In this document: piece by piece, positions 1 through 5,441 of the stretch
Layout: every line of letters begins with the position of its first letter
How positions within the stretch are numbered: position 1 is the stretch's first letter
Assembly: GCF_031377265.1 (NCBI RefSeq)
Contig: NZ_JANMET010000087.1
Location: 1-15,336 of the forward strand
Source of the DNA: JAUYQR01 sp031377265
Lineage (GTDB): Bacteria > Pseudomonadota > Alphaproteobacteria > Rhodobacterales > Rhodobacteraceae
Length of the DNA stretch: 15,336 nt
Reading direction: 5' to 3'
Translations under genes and position numbers: made by a program
The notes under the pieces: model-generated
The model's input: the letters and a program-made list of their open reading frames with translations, nothing else
What the model was told of the DNA's origin: nothing
Databases searched by the model: none

Positions 1-1493
1 TCCTGCACATCACCCGACATGGCTTCGACCACCACCTCGTGCTGCAACAGGCCGGTCCGCACCTTTTGCGGATCGGCGCCGTGCTTGTCGATCTTGTTGA
101 TCGCCACGATCATCGGCACTTTCGCCGCTTTCGCATGCGCAATCGCCTCAATCGTCTGCGGCATCACCGCATCGTCAGCCGCCACCACCAGCACCACAAT
201 ATCGGTGACATTCGCACCGCGTGACCGCATCGACGTAAAGGCCGCGTGGCCCGGCGTGTCGAGGAAGCTGATCACAGCGCCGGTATCCGTCGTCACCTGA
301 TAGGCACCGATATGCTGGGTAATGCCACCGGCTTCGCCAGACACCACATTGGCGTGGCGAATGGCGTCCAGCAGACTTGTTTTTCCGTGGTCGACATGGC
401 CCATGATCGTCACGATCGGCGGGCGCGCAATCAGGTCTTCGTCGCGGTCTTTCACCGTGTCGATCACCTGTTCCACGTCCGAATCCGAAACGCGCACGGC
501 CTTGTGGCCGAATTCCTCGATCACCAGTTCGGCCGTGTCCGCATCGATGGCCTGATTCATCGTGACCATCATGCCCATCTTCATCAGGCTTTTGACCACA
601 TCGGCGGCGCGTTCCGCCATCCGGTTGGCCAGTTCGCTGACCACGATGGTTTCCGGCAACTGCACGTCGCGCACTTGCTTTTCGGCCTTCTGGCCCAGGC
701 CCAGCGCCTTGGCGCGCGCCTTTTCCTGCTTGCGCTTCATCGCGGCAAGGCTGCGCTGACGCCCGCCTTCGCCGGCCAGCGCATCGTTCAGGGTCAGCTT
801 GCCGGTACGGCGCGCGTCTTCACCTGCGGTGCGCTTGGCACCACGGTCACGCTCGGCATCACGCTCGCGTTCGGTCTTGCGTGGCGCAAGGCCGGGCTTG
901 GACGATGGCGGCCCTCGCAGATCGGCGCTTGGTGCGGCGGGTGCCGCAGATTCGCTGGTCTTGGCGGCAGCGGCTGGCGGCGGCATGGTCGAACGCGACC
1001 GCGTGCCCAGCACGTCTACCTTGCGGGCATCCGCTACGGCCAGCTTTTCCGCGGCTTCTGCACGGGCGGCAATGGCTTCTTCTTCGATCTTGAGGCGCTT
1101 GGCCTCATCGCGGGCGCGATCTTCACGCTCCTTGGTCTCGATCTCTTCGCGGCGACGCGCGCGGTCTTCTTCGCGGATTTTGTCGTCAGCGGCACGGCGG
1201 ACTGCGTCCTCCTGCTCGCGCGCCTTTGCGGCGCGCAACGCTGTCATCCGGCGCTCCATCTCGGCGTCAGAAATTCCGGCCGGGCGCTTTGATGGGTCAC
1301 CGTATGAAGTGGTCGCGGCAGGCGTAGCCGCGCCCGGCGTTCCCGGCTTTGCCGAGGGAACCACGACGCGCTTGCGCTTCGTCTCAACCAGGACACTTTT
1401 GGTCCGGCCATGGCTGAAGCTTTGCTTCACCTGTCCGGAACGGGGGGCGCCACCACCAAGGCCAAGAGGTTTCTTGCCGTCTGTATCGCTCAT
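1..1493 (-). CDS. infB: Translation initiation factor IF-2 (N-terminal part; 3' end beyond window)
   Basis: IF-2 is the cytoplasmic GTPase that brings initiator fMet-tRNA to the 30S subunit and promotes 50S joining. The frame is open from an ATG at 1493 to the left edge, giving 497 complete codons. Residues about 1-280 form the low-complexity, charged, Arg/Glu/Ala-rich N-terminal region, probably helical or coiled coil. The IF2 N-domain follows, then the G domain: G1 GHVDHGKT at 365-372, a G2-type GITQHIG, G3 DTPGH at 412-416, and G4 NKID at 466-469. Domains II-IV, roughly 330 or more residues in typical homologues, are off the window. The start lies 5 nt after the ylxR stop, and an AAGGA inside the end of ylxR can serve as ribosome site. 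It is the last visible gene of the rimP-nusA-ylxR-infB operon. Identification is secure; only the 3' end is unseen. Confidence 0.97.
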   Translation of the reverse strand, partial: MSDTDGKKPLGLGGGAPRSGQVKQSFSHGRTKSVLVETKRKRVVVPSAKPGTPGAATPAATTSYGDPSKRPAGISDAEMERRMTALRAAKAREQEDAVRRAADDKIREEDRARRREEIETKEREDRARDEAKRLKIEEEAIAARAEAAEKLAVADARKVDVLGTRSRSTMPPPAAAAKTSESAAPAAPSADLRGPPSSKPGLAPRKTERERDAERDRGAKRTAGEDARRTGKLTLNDALAGEGGRQRSLAAMKRKQEKARAKALGLGQKAEKQVRDVQLPETIVVSELANRMAERAADVVKSLMKMGMMVTMNQAIDADTAELVIEEFGHKAVRVSDSDVEQVIDTVKDRDEDLIARPPIVTIMGHVDHGKTSLLDAIRHANVVSGEAGGITQHIGAYQVTTDTGAVISFLDTPGHAAFTSMRSRGANVTDIVVLVVAADDAVMPQTIEAIAHAKAAKVPMIVAINKIDKHGADPQKVRTGLLQHEVVVEAMSGDVQ

Positions 1494-1498
1494 GCGTC

Positions 1499-2134
1499 TT
1501 ACGTATCCTTCATGGCGGTCTCGCCGCCGTCCTGCTCGCCGATCTGCTCCCGCAGACCTGCCAGCCTTGCCGCTTCCTCTACAACACGCGTTCTGAGTCC
1601 ACCAGCGGCAAGCGCGGCGTGTATCGCACGTTCGCGGCCGAATGCCAAACCCAATTCCCCTGCGGTCAAAACGCCAATAAAGCCGCTCTTGCCTTCGGGT
1701 GGATGAAGCTTGGTCTTGCCGCGCTCCGACCCATCGCTGGCCTGCAAAAGCGTGACCGCCCTGCCCTTGACCAGCCAGTCCTTCACCTTCTCATAGCCCA
1801 TCACGGCGCCACTTGCCTTGCGCGCCATGCTGATCAGATCGACCACCCGGCGCACCAGCAAATCTTCGACCAGATCGGCCATCCCCTCCGGCACCTTTAC
1901 CGGTTGACGGGCGGCACGAGCGAACAGGCCCTTCTTTGCCGCCTTTTCAATCGCGGCGCGGTCCGCACTCACATAAAACCCGCGCCCCGGCAGGCGGCCA
2001 AGGATATCCGGCGTCACCACGCCTTCGGGGTCCAAGCAAAAGCGGATCAACCCCGCTTTCGGCTGGCTTTCCCCGGTCACAATACACTTGCGTTCCGGGT
2101 CGTCCTGGTCTTTTTCCCGGCCGCCGCGCGTCAT
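1499..2134 (-). CDS. ylxR: YlxR (DUF448) RNA-binding protein fused to an L7Ae/L30e-like domain
   Basis: This 211-residue protein sits between nusA and infB, the conserved place of ylxR. Residues about 10-90 are the YlxR/DUF448 fold, with the hallmark RKC (ERKCIVTGE) near the N-terminus and a GRGFYV segment. Residues about 95-185 (from LISMARKASGAVMGYEKV) resemble the L7Ae/L30e RNA-binding fold, which Bacillus encodes as a separate neighbouring gene (ylxQ). The protein thus reads as an in-frame YlxR-YlxQ-like fusion. Family knowledge suggests binding to structured RNA; the exact role is unsettled. The ATG at 2134 is preceded by GGAGAG about 9 nt upstream. That site abuts a hairpin spanning the nusA stop codon, which hints at translational coupling. 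The 24-nt gap to nusA and 5-nt gap to infB indicate one operon. Confidence 0.92.
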   Translation of the reverse strand: MTRGGREKDQDDPERKCIVTGESQPKAGLIRFCLDPEGVVTPDILGRLPGRGFYVSADRAAIEKAAKKGLFARAARQPVKVPEGMADLVEDLLVRRVVDLISMARKASGAVMGYEKVKDWLVKGRAVTLLQASDGSERGKTKLHPPEGKSGFIGVLTAGELGLAFGRERAIHAALAAGGLRTRVVEEAARLAGLREQIGEQDGGETAMKDT

Positions 2135-2145
2135 GGCGCGTCTCT

Positions 2146-2169
2146 CCGAGGCCTGAAATCAGGCCTCGG
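2146..2169 (-). promoter_or_regulatory. Perfect 11-bp inverted repeat over the nusA stop codon and ylxR ribosome site
   Basis: CCGAGGCCTGA (2146-2156) is exactly complementary to 2159-2169, with two bases between. On the transcript the 5' arm carries the last nusA codons and the stop (2159-2161), while the 3' arm ends in CGG, the start of the ylxR Shine-Dalgarno sequence GGAGAG. No T-run follows on the minus strand, so it is not an intrinsic terminator. It may be an intra-operon hairpin that makes ylxR translation depend on ribosomes finishing nusA, or an RNA-processing or stability element. The structure is certain from the sequence; the function is inferred. Confidence 0.6.
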
Positions 2170-3766
2170 CCTCCGCGTCTGCATCGTCTTCGACCTTCGT
2201 GGCCAGTTCGGCAGGGTCCACCCAGCCCAGCATCACCCGCGCCGTCATCACCAGATGCTGCGCTTCCTCCAGGCTCATCTCGAACTTCTCGAGGACGCCC
2301 TCGTCCTTCTTGCGCACGCCACCTTCCGTGGTCCAGCCGCCCGCCAATTCCCAGTCGGCACAGGTGGCAAAGTCTTCCAGCGTCTTGATCCCGTCCTGCC
2401 CCAGCGCCTCAAGCATCTGTGGCGTCAGGCCCTCGAACTCCACCAGACTGTCCTCGACACCCAGCGCGCGGGCGCTTTCCATCGCCTTGGTGTTGGCCGC
2501 CTCCAGGTAATCGCGCGCCCGGGCCTGCAACTCGCCCGCCGTGCCTTCATCGAACCCGTCAATCGACAAGAGCTCGTCCAGATCGACGTAGGCCACTTCC
2601 TCAAGGTTGGTGAACCCTTCGGACACCAGCAACTGCGCCATCATCTCGTCCACATCCAGCGTGTCCATGAACAGCTTGGTGCGTTCCGCGAACTCGGCCT
2701 GACGGCGCGAGGATTCTTCGCTCTCGGTCATGATGTCGATATCAAGGCCGGTCAGCTGGCTTGCCAGGCGCACGTTCTGGCCGCGCCGCCCGATGGCCAG
2801 CGACAGCTGCTCATCCGGCACCACAACCTCGATCTTGCCGCCTTCTTCGTCGATCACGACCTTGGACACTTCCGCCGGCTGCAGCGCGTTCACCAGGAAC
2901 GTCGCCTGATCCTGATTCCACGGAATGATGTCGATCTTTTCGCCCTGCAATTCGTTCACCACGGCCTGCACCCGGCTGCCGCGCATACCGACGCAAGCAC
3001 CCACCGGGTCGATCGAATTGTCATAGCTGATCACGGCAATCTTGGCGCGCGAACCCGGATCACGGGCCACGGCCTTGATCTCGATGATGCCGTCATAGAT
3101 TTCCGGCACTTCCATCTTGAACAGTTCCGCCATGAACTGCGGGTCGGTCCGGCTGAGGAACACCTGCGGGCCGCGCGCTTCACGCCGCACGTCCTTGATG
3201 AAACAGCGCACCCGGTCGCCGATGCGATAGCTTTCGCGCCCGATCTTTTCGTTGCGGCGCAGGATGCCCTCGCCTCGGCCGATATCGACGATGACGTTGC
3301 CGTATTCCTCGCGCTTGACCGCGCCGTTGATGATGGTGCCCTTGCGGTCCTTGAATTCCTCGTACTGGCGATCCCGCTCCGCTTCGCGGACCTTCTGCAA
3401 GATCACCTGCTTGGCCGACTGCGCGGCGATCCGGCCAAGATCAACCGGCGGCACTTCGTCGATGATCTCGCTGCCAAGCTCCGCGTCAGCCTTCAGCAGC
3501 AGCGCCTGCTTCAACGTCACCTGTGCGTGGTGATTCTCTACCGCGTCATCCTCGACCACAGTCCGCACGCGGGTGAACGATGCCCGCCCGGTTTTGCGGT
3601 CGATCTTCACCCGGATATCCATTTCCGCGCCGTAACGCGATTTGGCGGCCCGAGCGAGGCTGTCTTCCATCGCCTCGATCACCAGTTCCGGGTCGATCAT
3701 CTTTTCGCGCGCGACTGCCTCGGCGGTCTGCAAAAGCTCAAGCTGGTTGGCCGAAGTGATTGCCAT
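2159..3766 (-). CDS. nusA: Transcription termination/antitermination factor NusA
   Basis: NusA binds RNA polymerase and nascent RNA, modulating pausing, hairpin-dependent termination and antitermination. The 535 residues show the full proteobacterial layout: an N-terminal RNAP-binding domain (about 1-125), an S1 domain (about 138-205), KH1 (about 230-300, with GACVGMRGSRV), KH2 (about 305-370, with LAIGRRGQNVRLA), and two C-terminal acidic helix-hairpin-helix repeats (about 375-440 and 450-525). The tail ends in an acidic DDADAEAEA. The start ATG at 3766 has GGGAG about 9 nt upstream. The gene follows rimP by 19 nt and precedes ylxR by 24 nt. Because NusA enhances intrinsic termination, the terminator in the rimP leader is a plausible autoregulatory site; this is inference. 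Confidence 0.98.
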   Translation of the reverse strand: MAITSANQLELLQTAEAVAREKMIDPELVIEAMEDSLARAAKSRYGAEMDIRVKIDRKTGRASFTRVRTVVEDDAVENHHAQVTLKQALLLKADAELGSEIIDEVPPVDLGRIAAQSAKQVILQKVREAERDRQYEEFKDRKGTIINGAVKREEYGNVIVDIGRGEGILRRNEKIGRESYRIGDRVRCFIKDVRREARGPQVFLSRTDPQFMAELFKMEVPEIYDGIIEIKAVARDPGSRAKIAVISYDNSIDPVGACVGMRGSRVQAVVNELQGEKIDIIPWNQDQATFLVNALQPAEVSKVVIDEEGGKIEVVVPDEQLSLAIGRRGQNVRLASQLTGLDIDIMTESEESSRRQAEFAERTKLFMDTLDVDEMMAQLLVSEGFTNLEEVAYVDLDELLSIDGFDEGTAGELQARARDYLEAANTKAMESARALGVEDSLVEFEGLTPQMLEALGQDGIKTLEDFATCADWELAGGWTTEGGVRKKDEGVLEKFEMSLEEAQHLVMTARVMLGWVDPAELATKVEDDADAEAEA

Positions 3767-3785
3767 TGGTCGTTGCTCCCGGTTC

Positions 3786-4406
3786 TTAGTGTTTTGTCAC
3801 GGGGGTGGCGTTGTCCGCCTCATCCCCATCGATATCCGCATCCGTCACATCTTCGATCTCATCGAACTCGCCTTCGGCGGGCTCATGCACCTTCTTCTGG
3901 CGCAGCATCTCGGCGATCAGCTCTTCGGTCAGAATGAGCTTGGCGTCCGACAGCCAGTCGAACTTCAGCCCGATGGTGACCTCTTCGCCGCCTTCTTCAA
4001 TCGTGATCAGAACCTCGTCGCCCTCGGCCCCGGCCAGCGTGCCCTTGAACCGGCGGCGGCCGTCGATCAGTTCCGTCGTCTCCATCCGGGCTTCCCAGCC
4101 TTTCCAGGCCTCGAAATCCTTCAACCGGGTCAGTGGACGGTCGATGCCGGGGGAAGACACTTCCAGAACATAGTTTTCCTCAACCGGGTCTTCGACGTCC
4201 AGCACGGCAGACACCGCAGTCGAGATCTCGCCGCACTCATCCACGCCGATGCCGCCATCAGGCCGATCGGCCATGATCTGCAGAATGCGCGTTCTGCCGC
4301 CCATCAGACGCACGCGCACCAGTTCGAACCCCATCCCTTCGATGACGGGTCCGATGATGTCCGCAAGGCGGCGGTCGATGGCAGTCTTGGCGATCAGGTC
4401 TGACAT
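3786..4406 (-). CDS. rimP: Ribosome maturation factor RimP
   Basis: RimP is a cytoplasmic factor needed for 30S subunit maturation. The 206-residue product carries the typical N-terminal domain (IGPVIEGMGFELVRVRLMGG, ADRPDGGIGVDECGEIS) and the signature VEENYVLEVSSPGIDRPLTRLKDF, which marks the family. An SH3-like C-terminal domain follows at about 110-165. The last 35 or so residues form an acidic tail (EFDEIEDVTDADIDGDEADN), making the protein longer than the approximately 150-residue E. coli version, as is common in alphaproteobacteria. GGAAG lies 4 nt before the ATG at 4406. It is the first gene of the nusA operon; its leader holds a promoter-like sequence and an intrinsic terminator (see separate entries). 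Confidence 0.96.
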   Translation of the reverse strand: MSDLIAKTAIDRRLADIIGPVIEGMGFELVRVRLMGGRTRILQIMADRPDGGIGVDECGEISTAVSAVLDVEDPVEENYVLEVSSPGIDRPLTRLKDFEAWKGWEARMETTELIDGRRRFKGTLAGAEGDEVLITIEEGGEEVTIGLKFDWLSDAKLILTEELIAEMLRQKKVHEPAEGEFDEIEDVTDADIDGDEADNATPVTKH

Positions 4407-4428
4407 TCAGCTTCCAGAGGTGGTTTGA

Positions 4429-4455
4429 AAAACAAAAAACGGGCCAAGCGGCCCG
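4429..4455 (-). terminator. Intrinsic terminator / candidate attenuator in front of rimP
   Basis: On the minus strand CGGGCC (4455-4450), loop GCTT and GGCCCG (4445-4440) form a 6-bp GC stem, followed at once by six T (4439-4434) and further T-rich sequence. This is a textbook Rho-independent terminator. It lies about 100 nt after the methyltransferase stop and could end that transcript. It also lies only about 22 nt before the rimP ATG, too close for a separate promoter downstream of it. Transcription of rimP-nusA therefore probably passes through it, making it an attenuator candidate. Confidence 0.85.
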
Positions 4456-4465
4456 CTGCAACTTT

Positions 4466-4495
4466 CGGTAGCTTCGAGTGTGGACCTCGAAACCG
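4466..4495 (-). ncRNA. Stem-loop of a putative rimP leader RNA or small RNA
   Basis: Between the promoter-like sequence and the terminator, the minus strand reads CGGT-TTCGAG (4495-4486), a 7-nt loop, CTCGAA (4478-4473), a 3-nt bulge and ACCG (4469-4466). This is a 10-bp stem with one bulge. With the terminator hairpin it would make a transcript of roughly 70 nt holding two stem-loops, starting near 4500. It could be the attenuated leader of rimP or a free small RNA. No leader peptide was recognised. Pairing is seen directly; transcription is inferred. Confidence 0.4.
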
Positions 4496-4506
4496 CTGTT
4501 GAGGTG

Positions 4507-4535
4507 GATATAGGCCGCGCAGGCTGAGTCTGCAA
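4507..4535 (-). promoter_or_regulatory. Sigma70-like promoter for the rimP-nusA-ylxR-infB operon
   Basis: On the minus strand TTGCAG (4535-4530) and TATATC (4512-4507) are separated by exactly 17 bp, a good match to a housekeeping promoter. The predicted start near 4500 lies upstream of the leader stem-loop and terminator. The site sits in the gap after the methyltransferase stop codon, where the operon promoter is expected. Confidence 0.5.
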
Positions 4536-4553
4536 GTGCAGATGCGCGCGGGG

Positions 4554-5180
4554 TCAGAGCTTGCGAAACACCATGACCAGACCCCGGTCGTCCTTGTGCG
4601 GGTGGTCCGCATCCTCATAGATCGGGATATCGCGAAACGCGACCGGGGTGATCTTGCCCTGCGCCACCAGCAGCGCCAGCGCCGACCCAAAGCCAACACC
4701 ATCCAGCACCGGCGCAATGGTGCCGCACACAAACACCGCACCGGGGCGGGTGATGCGCAACAGTTCGGGAAAACACTCCGGTCCCACATGGCCATGCGTG
4801 AACGTCCCGCAAGTCACGATGGCATCATAGCTGCCGTCCGCAATCGGCAGTGTCGCGGTCAGGTCGCCCAGAATCAGGCCGCGATACAGGTTCTTCTCAT
4901 GCGCGATGGCCAACATTTCCGGCGTGATATCCAGCGCATCGACCGTCAGGTCCGCCAGATGCTCGGCCACCAGCCCGGTGCCCGCGCCAATGTCCAGAAC
5001 CTCGCCCAGCGGGTCCGCTTCAGCCTTCAGAATGGTGGCGATTTCCCGTGGTGCGATGTAACCCCATGCGGTGCCAAAGCTTTCGTCATAGGTTTCAGCC
5101 CAATCGCCGTACATACGCCGCGCGTCCTCCGGGCCATTGATCTCGTAGGCTTGATCCAGATCGTATCCATCCAGTGACAT
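4554..5180 (-). CDS. Class I SAM-dependent methyltransferase (METTL27/WBSCR27-like)
   Basis: The 208-residue product has a Rossmann-type methyltransferase core. The N-terminal YGDWAETYDESF (about 24-35) is the pattern typical of METTL27-like proteins. Motif I is VLDIGAGTGLV (about 61-71), the acidic motif II ends in ALDIT, and motif IV-like YDAIVTCGTFTHGHV follows. The substrate cannot be told from sequence, and no DNA- or RNA-specific domain is present. The ATG at 5180 has AAGGAG 6-7 nt upstream, a strong ribosome site. The gene is transcribed alone, divergent from tamA, with the intrinsic terminator near 4440 downstream. Nothing links it functionally to tamA or rimP except position. Confidence 0.85.
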   Translation of the reverse strand: MSLDGYDLDQAYEINGPEDARRMYGDWAETYDESFGTAWGYIAPREIATILKAEADPLGEVLDIGAGTGLVAEHLADLTVDALDITPEMLAIAHEKNLYRGLILGDLTATLPIADGSYDAIVTCGTFTHGHVGPECFPELLRITRPGAVFVCGTIAPVLDGVGFGSALALLVAQGKITPVAFRDIPIYEDADHPHKDDRGLVMVFRKL

Positions 5181-5263
5181 CGGCTTCTCCTTCTTTGGGT
5201 CCGGGCAACCAGATCAGAAACGCGTGACAAGCAGATGAAGCGGCGGATGCGGGGCTCAGTCTG

Positions 5264-5278
5264 TTAAGATTCGGTAAA
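5264..5278. promoter_or_regulatory. CtrA-like half-site pair overlapping a GANTC methylation site
   Basis: TTAA (5264-5267), a 7-bp spacer and TAAA (5275-5278) match the CtrA consensus TTAA-N7-TTAA at 7 of 8 bases. On the minus strand it reads TTTA-N7-TTAAC. The spacer contains GATTC (5268-5272), a CcrM methylation site. It is placed in the divergent methyltransferase/tamA region. A chance match is quite possible. Confidence 0.25.
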
Positions 5279-5318
5279 AGCGTTTTGCTAACTCATTGTT
5301 TTTATTTGACCCGATGTC

Positions 5319-5336
5319 TTGTCCACGCGTGGACAA
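5319..5336. promoter_or_regulatory. Perfect 18-bp palindrome, putative operator upstream of tamA
   Basis: TTGTCCACGCGTGGACAA is its own reverse complement over all 18 bases. It lies about 105 bp before the chosen tamA start and about 140 bp before the methyltransferase start, in the divergent region. Perfect palindromes of this length usually bind a dimeric regulator. Each half (TTGTCCACG) also resembles the high-GC DnaA-box variant TTGTCCACA. A degenerate copy of one half (ACGCGTGACAA) occurs at 5220-5230, exactly 105 bp away when the shared ACGCGT cores are aligned. No regulator is encoded nearby. Confidence 0.5.
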
Positions 5337-5441
5337 ACCGTCAGTCGTCCTTTTCTTGCCACAACACCCCTCCCCGCGTTGCCCTCTCCCCGACAAGCTG
5401 CGATAGTCCCAAAGTCACCCCGAAAGGAGGCCCGTTTACCC

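Noticed and set aside
246..1292. 348-codon plus-strand open frame
   Set aside because: It is antisense to infB, whose G-domain motifs are on the minus strand. The product is low complexity and has no recognisable domain.
2146..2169. Intrinsic terminator at the end of nusA
   Set aside because: The stem is strong, but no T-run follows on the minus strand, and ylxR-infB continue in the same operon.
1619..3937. 772-codon open frame on the plus strand
   Set aside because: It is antisense to ylxR and nusA, which are unmistakable. Its product is His/Arg/Leu-rich without domains, as expected for a shadow of a GC-rich gene.
4407..4553. A tRNA gene before rimP, as in E. coli (metY)
   Set aside because: The 7-nt loop stem resembles an anticodon arm, but there are no acceptor, D or T arms and no T-loop sequence, and a terminator follows at once.
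5306..5334. Promoter for tamA using TTGACC at 5306
   Set aside because: At 17-18 bp downstream the sequence is GC-rich (inside the palindrome) and has no -10 resemblance.
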